Positions 1 through 6,329 of a stretch of 7,360 nucleotides of DNA are shown here, piece after piece (position 1 is the first letter of the stretch; each line of letters begins with the position of its first letter). This stretch comes from Methyloceanibacter sp. (lineage in GTDB: Bacteria; Pseudomonadota; Alphaproteobacteria; Rhizobiales; Methyloligellaceae). The notes under the pieces were generated by a model. That model was not told where the DNA came from. It searched no databases and saw only the letters and a program-made list of their open reading frames with translations. The translations under genes were made by a program, and so were the position numbers. The stretch covers positions 1 to 7,360 of the forward strand of contig JALHTP010000213.1 of NCBI GenBank assembly GCA_022865725.1. The letters run 5' to 3'.

Positions 1-1084
1 CGGCATCGTCGGACTGCCCAATGTCGGCAAGTCCACCCTGTTCAACGCGCTGACCGAGAGCGCGGCGGCCCAGGCCGCCAACTACCCGTTCTGCACCATC
101 GAGCCGAATGTCGGCGAGGTCCCCGTCCCCGATCCGCGGCTTGACCGGCTCGCCGCCATCGCCAAGTCGGCGCAGGTCGTGCCGACCCGGCTCACGTTCG
201 TCGATATCGCCGGGCTGGTGCGGGGCGCCTCGAAAGGCGAAGGGCTCGGCAACCAGTTCCTCGCGGTGATCCGCGAGGTCGACGCCATCGCCTATGTGCT
301 CCGCTGCTTCGAGGACGACGACATCATCCATGTCGAGGGCAAGGTCGATCCGATCGCCGACGCCGAGACCATCGAGACCGAGCTGATGCTCGCCGATCTC
401 GACAGCCTCGAGCGGCGCGTGCCGATCCTCGAGAAGAAAATCCGCGGCCAGGACAAGGAGGCCAAGAAGAGCCTCGAATTGCTCGAGCGCGCGCTTGTCC
501 TGCTGCGCGAAGGAAAGCCCGCGCGGCTTGCCGCAAGCGACGACGAGGAGCGGGCGGCGTTCAAAACGCTCGGCCTCCTCACCGCTAAGCCCGTGGTCTA
601 TGTCTGCAATGTCGATGAGGCCTCGGCGGCCACCGGCAATCTCCATTCGGCGCGCGTCGAGGCGCTGGCGAAAGCCGAAGGCGCGGGCTGCGTCATCATC
701 TCCGCCAAGATCGAGGCCGAGCTTGCCGAGCTTGCGCCTCCGGAGCGGCAGGCCTATCTCGCCGAGCTTGGGCTAACCGAGCCCGGGCTCAACCGCCTGA
801 TCCGCGAAGGCTACAAGCTGCTCGGCCTCATCACCTATTTCACCGCGGGACCGAAGGAAGCGCGCGCCTGGACCGTGCCGGACGGTACCCGCGCGCCGCA
901 AGCCGCCGGTGTCATCCATACCGATTTCGAGAAGGGCTTCATCCGCGCCGAGACCATCGCCTATGACGATTACGTGGCGCTCGCCGGAGAGGCGGGCGCG
1001 CGCGACGCCGGCAAGCTGAGGCTCGAAGGCAAGGATTATGTCGTCAAGGACGGCGACGTGCTGCATTTCCGCTTCGCGAATTGA
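1..1084 (+). CDS. ychF: Redox-responsive ATPase/GTPase YchF, Obg family (5' end cut by window)
   Basis: YchF is a conserved cytoplasmic P-loop nucleotidase of the TRAFAC/Obg group. It binds ribosomes and nucleic acid, prefers ATP over GTP in studied members, and is linked to stress and translation control. The frame is open from base 2 and gives 360 residues. The family is about 363-367, so only some five N-terminal residues lie outside the window. Visible motifs, numbered in the fragment, are the Walker A loop GLPNVGKS at 4-11, the G3 segment DIAGLVRGASKGEG from 68, and NVDE at 203-206. NVDE stands where GTPases carry NKxD, and this substitution is the hallmark of the family and explains its ATP preference. 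An alpha-helical insert separates G3 and NVDE, and a C-terminal TGS domain starts near ITYFTAG (about 276) and ends in VLHFRFAN. Codon use matches a high-GC host. The gene is convergent with the DUF502 gene, 33 bases away. Identification is secure. Confidence 0.97.
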   Translation, partial: GIVGLPNVGKSTLFNALTESAAAQAANYPFCTIEPNVGEVPVPDPRLDRLAAIAKSAQVVPTRLTFVDIAGLVRGASKGEGLGNQFLAVIREVDAIAYVLRCFEDDDIIHVEGKVDPIADAETIETELMLADLDSLERRVPILEKKIRGQDKEAKKSLELLERALVLLREGKPARLAASDDEERAAFKTLGLLTAKPVVYVCNVDEASAATGNLHSARVEALAKAEGAGCVIISAKIEAELAELAPPERQAYLAELGLTEPGLNRLIREGYKLLGLITYFTAGPKEARAWTVPDGTRAPQAAGVIHTDFEKGFIRAETIAYDDYVALAGEAGARDAGKLRLEGKDYVVKDGDVLHFRFAN

Positions 1085-1117
1085 GCTTGCGCCGCGTGGG
1101 GCGTTGCCTACTGCAGA

Positions 1118-1840
1118 TCAATTCAGCTTCGGCGTCTTGGGCGCTCTCGGCTTCGGCGGAGGCTTCGTGGCGGGCACGTCGAGGATCACAGGCTTGGGCG
1201 CAAGCGGCATCGCCAGAGGCGGCGTCACGCCCATCGACACATAGACATTCATCAGCCGCTCGACGCCGCCTTCGGCCGGCTTGACCCACTCCGTCGGCAC
1301 ATAGATCAGCGCGCCGCCGAACGGGACCGGCGCCGAGGGGACGAGCAGGCCGAGATAACTGTGCTCGCCGATGATCACAGGTTGCGGTGAGGGAATCAGC
1401 CCGAGCACCGCAGCGCCGCCCTCCCCGCCGAAGAAGCACCACACCGGGCTCATGCTTTTGATATCGCCCTTATCGCCGCGATCGACGATGGCGACGAAGC
1501 GCTTCGACAGATCGTAGATATTGGAGACGATCGGGATGCGCATCATCAGCCAGTCGAGGCTGTTGGCGATGAACGACCGGAGACCCAACTCGACGAGCAG
1601 GCCGAGCACGAAAATGGCGCCGAGGATGATGGCGAGCCCGAGCAGATAGGCGGCGGTCGAGCTCGGCTCGATGTTGAGGCCGAGCGAGGTGCCGAGCGTG
1701 GTGATGAGGCGGCCGACGAAGCTGCCGGGCCCGGCATAGCCCGCGATGAGGGCAGCGACCCAAGCCGTCACGAACACCGTTACGGCGATCGGCAGAAGGG
1801 CGAGAACCCCTGCGAGAAAAGTGCGTAAAATGCGGCCCAA
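1118..1840 (-). CDS. DUF502 family membrane protein
   Basis: This is a 240-residue integral membrane protein of the DUF502 family, whose function is unknown. Two hydrophobic helices are visible, at about 8-34 and 63-87, with a short polar link between them. A conserved cytosolic part follows, including RIPIVSNIYDLSKR (101-114), which matches the family's RIPxVxxIY segment. PFGGALIYVPTEWVKP (173-188) and the VERLMNVYVSMG stretch correspond to the family's C-terminal beta-rich region. The last 25 residues are rich in Pro and Lys (KPPPKPRAPKTPK), a tail likely to be disordered. The start is TTG at 1838-1840. An in-frame TAG lies a few codons upstream, no in-frame ATG precedes the conserved MGRILRTFLAG, and GGGAGGG sits 6 bases before the TTG. 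Length and motifs are normal for alphaproteobacteria. It is convergent with ychF and downstream of the immunity-like gene on the same strand. Confidence 0.88.
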   Translation of the reverse strand: MGRILRTFLAGVLALLPIAVTVFVTAWVAALIAGYAGPGSFVGRLITTLGTSLGLNIEPSSTAAYLLGLAIILGAIFVLGLLVELGLRSFIANSLDWLMMRIPIVSNIYDLSKRFVAIVDRGDKGDIKSMSPVWCFFGGEGGAAVLGLIPSPQPVIIGEHSYLGLLVPSAPVPFGGALIYVPTEWVKPAEGGVERLMNVYVSMGVTPPLAMPLAPKPVILDVPATKPPPKPRAPKTPKLN

Positions 1841-1846
1841 GCCTCG

Positions 1847-1853
1847 CCCTCCC
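1847..1853 (-). promoter_or_regulatory. Ribosome binding site fixing a TTG start
   Basis: Read on the minus strand, GGGAGGG ends 6 bases before the TTG at 1840-1838. This purine-rich match to the Shine-Dalgarno core, with good spacing and an in-frame TAG further upstream, supports TTG as the start of the DUF502 gene rather than a later ATG inside the first helix. Confidence 0.7.
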
Positions 1854-1864
1854 GCGATGGACTA

Positions 1865-1878
1865 GCCCCCAGCGGGGC
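1865..1878 (-). other. Short GC hairpin between the immunity-like gene and the DUF502 gene
   Basis: GCCCC (1865-1869) and GGGGC (1874-1878) are perfect inverted 5-base arms around a 4-base loop. It lies 59 bases past the immunity-like stop and 24 bases before the TTG of the DUF502 gene, on the minus strand. No T-run follows, so it is not a standard intrinsic terminator. It could slow readthrough from the accessory pocket, or be chance in GC-rich DNA. Confidence 0.25.
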
Positions 1879-1937
1879 CGCAGAGCTTCGCCGCGCACAC
1901 CGCGCGCGTCAACCGCCTTCCGCCATTGCGCTTAGCA

Positions 1938-2378
1938 CTAAGGATCAGGAAACGTGCCGGGCGGAAGGTCCTTGTTCGCGACCCATTCGATGCTCTTAGG
2001 AAGGGCGCCTTCAGTCTCAATGAACTCCTTCACCGCGAGCCACGCGCTCTTGAACGGGATGAAAAGCCCCACCGGCAAGGGTGTGTTGTGCAGATTGCGG
2101 GCCCATTCGCTCAACCGCTGCAGATCGCCTTTCGAGCTAAATATGTCCCGATGCCCACCACCCCATTTCGTGTAGATCAATACAACGCCGAGCTTGGGGA
2201 TGCCCCACATCAAGAGGCGAAGATCAATGCGGCCTCTGTTAGCGGGGAGGTCATCGGTCCCATCAATACCTTCGGCATCGAGAGAAGCTCCATCGTTTCC
2301 GCCGGTATGGAACCATTCTTGACCAGCCGGAGCGAAGAAGTAGGGCTTCAAGGCTCCGGCTTCAGGCCAGCCATCCAT
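1938..2378 (-). CDS. Imm1-like immunity protein (N-terminus probably frame-disrupted)
   Basis: The frame encodes 146 residues from the ATG at 2376-2378. It resembles the Imm1 family of cytosolic immunity proteins, which neutralise polymorphic toxins and often sit next to deaminase toxins; this is family knowledge recalled, not searched. Seen here are a beta-strand pair LRLLMWG and LGVVLIYTKW (about 53-72), SSKGDLQRLSEW (81-92), and the C-terminal block LPVGLFIPF followed by AWLAVKEFIETEGALPKSIEW (101-132). The last block matches the Imm1 ending in which a helix precedes a strand with a conserved Trp. The protein ends DLPPGTFPDP. The ATG at 2378 has no ribosome binding site, yet the same frame stays open upstream to 2412 and reads plausibly (NEKSSYFDSRE). 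A strong site and ATG at 2408-2420 are one frame off. Lower GC than the flanks and the adjacent toxin-like gene support acquisition as a toxin-immunity unit. The coding call is fairly sure, the family less so. Confidence 0.62.
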   Translation of the reverse strand: MDGWPEAGALKPYFFAPAGQEWFHTGGNDGASLDAEGIDGTDDLPANRGRIDLRLLMWGIPKLGVVLIYTKWGGGHRDIFSSKGDLQRLSEWARNLHNTPLPVGLFIPFKSAWLAVKEFIETEGALPKSIEWVANKDLPPGTFPDP

Positions 2379-2407
2379 TTCGCGGGAGTCGAAGTAACTG
2401 CTTTTCT

Positions 2408-2420
2408 CATTGCCCGTCCT
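2408..2420 (-). promoter_or_regulatory. Strong ribosome binding site and ATG, out of frame with the immunity gene
   Basis: On the minus strand AGGA (2420-2417) precedes ATG (2410-2408) by 6 bases, and the toxin-like stop TAG (2421-2419) overlaps the AGGA. This is the typical arrangement for translational coupling of an immunity gene to its toxin. The ATG frame runs only about 20 codons (MRKAVTSTPAKW and onward) before a stop. The AAAA run at 2405-2402 lies immediately after codon 2. One additional A there would give MRKSSYFDSRE leading straight into the immunity frame. Confidence 0.5.
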
Positions 2421-2724
2421 ACTTCCAAGAGCCGTCGCGCATGATCCGAACGGATCCGCTTGGAGAGATAAACCTTACTGTGGGATTGCCTAGTTCAAGT
2501 CCTATGGCAGGGAGGACTGTTCTACAGCTCGGGCACATGACGCGATCGACGGTCATCTCGATGGCTTGGTTCTCAAGCGTTTGGTTGGGATCGAAATTGG
2601 CCTTGAACGCGCGTTCAAGTCGGTGAAGCGTGCTCTCGACAGCGTTGGCCCAGAGGACCGAGCGCATTCGCCGGAGCCGCGCACTCGCTTGCCACCCCGC
2701 ATGACCGACATTCACCAGAACCAC
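2419..2724 (-). CDS. Orphan C-terminal fragment of a deaminase-like polymorphic toxin
   Basis: The frame has 101 codons from GTG at 2724 and stays open to an in-frame TAG at 2745-2743. A second GTG at 2715-2713 has better spacing (8 bases) from the AGGAG at 2728-2724. The C-terminal half, TVDRVMCPSCRTVLPAIG (58-75) and then LELGNPTVRF plus a short ISPSG/MRDGSWK tail, looks like the zinc CxxC motif, helix and last strand of bacterial toxin deaminases. Those enzymes deaminate bases in nucleic acids or nucleotides in the target cell. C64 and C67 would be zinc ligands and E30 of NAVEST could be the proton-shuttle Glu, but the expected His two residues before it is Ala. No secretion, repeat or pre-toxin domain is present. 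Its stop sits 8 bases before a candidate immunity start, so the order is toxin then immunity. It is probably a displaced, perhaps inactive, toxin tip. The family call is by eye only. Confidence 0.5.
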   Translation of the reverse strand: MVLVNVGHAGWQASARLRRMRSVLWANAVESTLHRLERAFKANFDPNQTLENQAIEMTVDRVMCPSCRTVLPAIGLELGNPTVRFISPSGSVRIMRDGSWK

Positions 2725-2750
2725 TCCTAGCGCTTCATCTGCCTAGGAGT
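2723..2750. repeat. 8-bp perfect inverted repeat over the toxin-fragment start
   Basis: ACTCCTAG (2723-2730) and CTAGGAGT (2743-2750) are perfect reverse complements, separated by 12 bases. In a minus-strand transcript the hairpin would hold the AGGAG ribosome binding site of the toxin-like frame in its 3' arm and the upstream in-frame TAG in its 5' arm. It could lower translation, or it may be a scar of rearrangement. Confidence 0.55.
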
Positions 2751-2818
2751 TTATTCCTGTTCTGGCACGCGGGGATAAGTGGGGTCTGGAGCTATGATGT
2801 CGGGTCATTGTGGCGACT

Positions 2819-2857
2819 CATGGTGAGGAGCGGACGAAGTCCGCGTCTCGAACCATG
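2819..2857. repeat. REP-like intergenic palindrome
   Basis: Outer arms CATGGT (2819-2824) and ACCATG (2852-2857) enclose a perfect inner stem GCGGAC/GTCCGC (2830-2835 and 2839-2844) with a 3-base GAA loop. Between them lie GAGGA and GTCTCGA, which leave an internal bulge. The arrangement closely resembles, from memory, the dispersed palindrome with CTCCTCA and TTCGAGACGCG segments scattered between genes in Bradyrhizobium-like genomes. It follows the chemoreceptor stop by about 20 bases on the minus strand, so it may also serve as a transcript 3'-end hairpin. No T-run is present. Confidence 0.65.
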
Positions 2858-2877
2858 CGGCTTAGGCAGGGAGAGTG

Positions 2878-4119
2878 CTAGGCGACGCGCTTCAGCTGAT
2901 CGGCGGCGGCCACCTGGCGCAGGAAGTTCTCCACCGTATGGCGGAGCTGCTCGGCCTGGCGCGACAGATCGCGCGAGACCTGGAGCATCTGCGTGGCCGA
3001 CTGGCTGGTCTCCTCGACGGCCTTGGTCACGCCCGGCATATGCGCCACCACGTCCTCGGTGCCGCGCGCGGCCTGGCGCACGCTGTGGGAGATCTCGGAG
3101 GTCGCCGCCGATTGCTGCTGCACGGCGCCGGCGATCTCTTGCGTGTTCTTGTTCACCTCGCTCATGGTGATGACGATCGATTGCATCGCTTCCACCGCGC
3201 CATTGGTCGAGTTCTGGATGGCGGCGATCTGCTGCTTGATATCGTCGGTCGCCTTGGCGGTCTGGTCGGCGAGCGTCTTCACCTCGCTGGCCACCACGGC
3301 AAAGCCCCTGCCCGCCTCGCCGGCGCGCGCCGCCTCGATGGTGGCGTTGAGCGCCAAGAGATTGGTCTGCGCGGCCACGTCCTGAATGAGGCTCACCACG
3401 TCGCCGATCCTCTGGGCGGCGGTGGCGAGGCCTTCGACCTTGAGATTGGCGGTGCGGGCGTTCTCGGTGACCTGGCTCACGATGCGGCTCGCGGTCGAGA
3501 CGCGCGTGCCGATCTCGCCCACCGATACCGCAAGCTCCTCCGCCGTCGCGGCGACGGTCTGCACGTTGGCGGAGGCCTCGTCGGAGGCCGAGGCGACCAC
3601 GCTCACCCGCTCGTTGGTGTCGCTCGCAACGGTGGACAGCGCCCGCGCCGTCTCATCCATGGTCCGCGCGCTATCGGCGAAGGCGCCGAGGATACCGGCG
3701 ATCGAACCGCGGAACTGATGGATCAACTCCTCGGTCCGCTGCTGCGAGGCGAGCCGCCCCTGAACCTGGCTGTCCTGCTCGCTCTTATGGCTCTCGCTCC
3801 ATTTGATGGCGTCGGACTGGAAGGCCCTCAGCGCCTTGGCGATGTCGCCCACCTCGTCGGCGCGCGCCGCGTGCGGCACCACGCCGTCCATGTCCCATTT
3901 GATGAAGCGCAGGATGACGTTGTTGAGATCGGCGAGCGCTTGCGCCGTTGCCCCGCCGAAGACGTAGCCGAAGCCCGCGGCGAGCGCGCCGGCGATGACC
4001 ATGGAGAACGGCGCCGCGAGGAACGTGGCGTGCACCATGGACGCGAGCGCGAACGACACGATGACGGCCATCACTGCCGTGGCGGCGAAGGCGAGCATGA
4101 TCTTCAAGCGAAGAACCAT
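2878..4119 (-). CDS. Methyl-accepting chemotaxis protein with minimal external domain
   Basis: This 413-residue chemoreceptor would signal through CheA/CheW to the flagellar motor. Two membrane helices lie at about 7-28 and 33-55, joined by only a few residues, so it lacks the usual periplasmic sensor domain. A HAMP-like segment follows at about 60-105, with ADEVGDIAKALRAFQ as its second helix. The long coiled-coil signalling domain starts near 130. The conserved hairpin tip covers about 236-286 (RIGDVVSLIQDVAAQTN, then LALNATIEAARAGE and GRGFAVVASEV), which is diagnostic of MCPs. A-T-A-E-E and similar Glu-rich turns flanking it are candidate methylation sites. It ends in QLKRVA with no CheR/CheB-binding pentapeptide. 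ATG 4117-4119 is chosen because the first helix follows at once; the upstream AGAG is a weak ribosome site. It lies 164 bases downstream of the aldolase/dehydrogenase gene and probably has its own promoter. The stimulus is unknown; membrane, redox or cytosolic cues fit the architecture. Confidence 0.93.
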   Translation of the reverse strand: MVLRLKIMLAFAATAVMAVIVSFALASMVHATFLAAPFSMVIAGALAAGFGYVFGGATAQALADLNNVILRFIKWDMDGVVPHAARADEVGDIAKALRAFQSDAIKWSESHKSEQDSQVQGRLASQQRTEELIHQFRGSIAGILGAFADSARTMDETARALSTVASDTNERVSVVASASDEASANVQTVAATAEELAVSVGEIGTRVSTASRIVSQVTENARTANLKVEGLATAAQRIGDVVSLIQDVAAQTNLLALNATIEAARAGEAGRGFAVVASEVKTLADQTAKATDDIKQQIAAIQNSTNGAVEAMQSIVITMSEVNKNTQEIAGAVQQQSAATSEISHSVRQAARGTEDVVAHMPGVTKAVEETSQSATQMLQVSRDLSRQAEQLRHTVENFLRQVAAADQLKRVA

Positions 4120-4251
4120 TTGAAATCTCTATCGAATTTGTTGTAGGCGCTGACCCGAATGGCTCGGCTCTCGCTCCTTGGCAAAGGGCGAATCTCGATT
4201 CCAAGCTTTGCGGCGTAAGCCTCTCTGTTTGTGGTTAAAACTCCCTTAGGA

Positions 4252-4270
4252 CCGCCCGCTATTTGGGCAG
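4252..4270 (-). terminator. Possible weak terminator after the aldolase/dehydrogenase gene
   Basis: On the minus strand CTGCCC and GGGCGG form a 6-bp stem with one G-U pair and a 7-base loop, starting 14 bases after the stop at 4284. A TTTT run appears only about 16 bases further on, so termination would be inefficient at best. Confidence 0.3.
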
Positions 4271-4283
4271 CCAAGAGCGGATT

Positions 4284-6329
4284 TTAGCGGAGCGCGGCCG
4301 CGATATTGCCGCCGTCGACCGTCTCGATATGCCCGGTGGTCTTGCGCGCTTTGGCCAGCGCCACAAAGGCCTGGGCCACATCGGCGGCGGTGACCTCCGC
4401 ATGCAGGAGATTGCCGCTCATATAGTCCGCTTCGGACACGCCGCGCGCCTTGGCCCGCGCCGCGATCATGGCGTCGGTCAGAAGCCCGCTCCTGATGCGG
4501 TCGGCATTCACCCCGTTCGAGCGGATGCCGTGCTCGCCATAGTCGAGCGCATATTGGCGCATCAGCAGCATGGCGGCGGCCTTGGGCAGGCCGTAGGGGC
4601 CAAAATTCGCGCCGGGGTTCACCGCCTGCTTGGAGAGGTTGAACAGCAGCACCCCGCCGGTGCCCTGTTTCAGCATGATGCGCACCGCTTCTTGCGCCAC
4701 GGTCTGGTGAGCAAAGAAATTGAGCTCGAAGCTTTGCCGGAGCAGCGCGTCGGAGACCTCGCCGATCCGCCCCTGCCAGGCCGCGCCCGCGTTGGACACG
4801 ATAATATCGACGCCGCCGAACTGCTCGCAGACTGAGGCGAAGACGGATTTCACCTGCTCGGGCTTGGTCACGTCACAGGCAAAGCCGAGACCCTTGATGG
4901 CGGCGGCCGCCTTTTTCGCCGCCTCGCCGTCGATGTCGAGGATCGCGACCGCGGCCCCGTCGGCGGCAAGCGCCTTGGCCGTGGCCGCGCCGATCGCGCC
5001 CGCGCCCGTCACCAATGCGACCTGCCCAGTCAACGGCTTGACCACCGCGCCTTTCAGCTTCGCCTGCTCGAGGCTCCAATATTCGAGCGCGAAGAGATCG
5101 CTGTCGGGAAGCGGCTCGTAGCGGCCGATGGCTTCGGCATCGGTGACCACGCGGATCGTATTCTCGGCGAGGTCGGCGGCGATGCTCGCATCCTTCGCCG
5201 TGCGCCCAAGGCCGAACAGGCCAACGCCAGGCACGAGCACAACGCGGGGGCTGGCATCGAGCTTGGTCTTGGTGTTGCCCACGGCCGCATTCTCGCGGGC
5301 GAAATAGGCATCGTAGTCGGCGACGAACTCACGCACCGCCTCGCGCACGGCACTGGCGAAATCGTCCAGCTTGCCCGCTTGCGGCTGTGGCAGCACGAGC
5401 GGTCTGTTCTTGGTGCGGATGATATGGTCCGGCGTCACCACGCCGCGCTGGCTGTAGGAGGAAAGCTCGGCGCCGTTCACATAATTCAGAATCTCAGGCG
5501 CGGTGCGAAGCTCGGCGATGAAGCGCGTGGGCTCGGCGCCCTCTGTCCGAAGCGCGCAAGCGCCGCGGATGATGGGGGCGATCTCGGCAGCCTGGGCCGT
5601 GGCGCTTGCAATCCGCCGCGCCGGGAAGACGACGGGGCGCCCTTGCCGCAAGCGGCTCTCGGCCAGCGACACCATCTCGATCATAAGCTCATAGGCCTCG
5701 CGGGCGTCCTTGCCGAAGGTGAAGATGCCGTGCTTGTGCAGGATCAAGCCTTCGGCTTGCGGGTTTTGCTCGAACACATCCGCTGCCGCCTTGGCGAGGC
5801 CGAAGCCCGGCGCAATGTAAGGCACGATCCCCATCCGCCCGTCATAGACCTCGCGTGCGAGCGCCTCGCCATCAGGCTGATCGACCAAAGAGAGCACCGC
5901 GGCGGCATGGGTGTGGTCCACGAATTTGTGCGGCAGGAAGGCATGCAGCAGCGTCTCGACCGACGGATTGGGTGCTGAGGAGTCGAGCAGGTTGAGTCGC
6001 TGGACGTTGACCATGGCCTCGTCGGACAGCGCTTCCAGCGCGCGAAGCTTCCGCAGCGGATCGAGTTTCACCGCAGGCAGGCCCCAAGGCTCGATATCGG
6101 CCATGTCGGCGCCGGAGCCCTTGACCGCGATGACCGCGTGCTCCTCTCCGAGATCGTCCGTGCCGCGCGTCTTCACCGAGGTATTGCCGCCGCCATGCAG
6201 CACCAGCAGTGGATCGCGGCCGAGCAGGCGCGTGGTGTAGACCCTGAGCGCGATGTCGGGGCTGACGCCCTTGGCGGCGTAAGCTTCGACCATGTCGCGC
6301 GCGGCGCTGTCGTTCCATTGGCTTTTCAT
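4284..6329 (-). CDS. Bifunctional class II aldolase / short-chain dehydrogenase (RhaD-YuxG type)
   Basis: This 681-residue cytoplasmic fusion enzyme has a class II (zinc) aldolase domain in front and an NAD(P)-dependent short-chain dehydrogenase behind. The best-known relatives cleave rhamnulose-1-phosphate to dihydroxyacetone phosphate and lactaldehyde and then oxidise or reduce the aldehyde. The substrate here is not proven. Numbered from MKSQWND, HGGGNTS at 45-51 is the phosphate-binding loop and KGSGAD lies at 70-75. Zinc ligands H139 and H141 sit in DHTHAAA, with a further His in LHKHG (198/200). The SDR part begins near 434 with the cofactor loop TGAGAIG (441-447), then NAG (513-515), N537, S566 in NLSKQA, and Y579/K583 in YGLPK. 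It ends VDGGNIAAALR, as usual. ATG 6327-6329 is chosen by homology although no clear ribosome site precedes it. The frame stays open to 6518, but that extension overlaps the hydrolase gene and looks non-protein-like. The alpha/beta hydrolase lies 73 bases upstream; no rha transporter, kinase or isomerase is in view. Confidence 0.9.
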   Translation of the reverse strand: MKSQWNDSAARDMVEAYAAKGVSPDIALRVYTTRLLGRDPLLVLHGGGNTSVKTRGTDDLGEEHAVIAVKGSGADMADIEPWGLPAVKLDPLRKLRALEALSDEAMVNVQRLNLLDSSAPNPSVETLLHAFLPHKFVDHTHAAAVLSLVDQPDGEALAREVYDGRMGIVPYIAPGFGLAKAAADVFEQNPQAEGLILHKHGIFTFGKDAREAYELMIEMVSLAESRLRQGRPVVFPARRIASATAQAAEIAPIIRGACALRTEGAEPTRFIAELRTAPEILNYVNGAELSSYSQRGVVTPDHIIRTKNRPLVLPQPQAGKLDDFASAVREAVREFVADYDAYFARENAAVGNTKTKLDASPRVVLVPGVGLFGLGRTAKDASIAADLAENTIRVVTDAEAIGRYEPLPDSDLFALEYWSLEQAKLKGAVVKPLTGQVALVTGAGAIGAATAKALAADGAAVAILDIDGEAAKKAAAAIKGLGFACDVTKPEQVKSVFASVCEQFGGVDIIVSNAGAAWQGRIGEVSDALLRQSFELNFFAHQTVAQEAVRIMLKQGTGGVLLFNLSKQAVNPGANFGPYGLPKAAAMLLMRQYALDYGEHGIRSNGVNADRIRSGLLTDAMIAARAKARGVSEADYMSGNLLHAEVTAADVAQAFVALAKARKTTGHIETVDGGNIAAALR

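Noticed and set aside
1078..1124. GAATTGA/TCAATTC inverted repeat spanning the ychF and DUF502 stops
   Set aside because: Both genes happen to end in AAT TGA, which creates the 7-base match. The loop is 33 bases, with no T-run, so a two-way terminator is not supported.
1926..2444. A 172-codon plus-strand frame opposite the immunity-like gene
   Set aside because: No recognisable motif or ribosome site. The minus-strand frame over the same bases has clear family-like blocks.
2875..4146. A 423-codon open frame on the plus strand, opposite the chemoreceptor
   Set aside because: It is rich in Arg, Gly, His and Leu and has no recognisable domain. It is the reverse shadow of a GC-rich gene whose minus-strand product is an unmistakable chemoreceptor.
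4190..4201. GAATC-TC-GATTC palindrome upstream of the chemoreceptor gene
   Set aside because: Five-base arms are too short to call an operator, and no repeat of the site or promoter spacing supports it.
4120..4283. Promoter for the chemoreceptor gene in this gap
   Set aside because: A promoter is likely given the spacing, but I could not find convincing -35/-10 boxes or a flagellar sigma-28 type motif, so none is listed.
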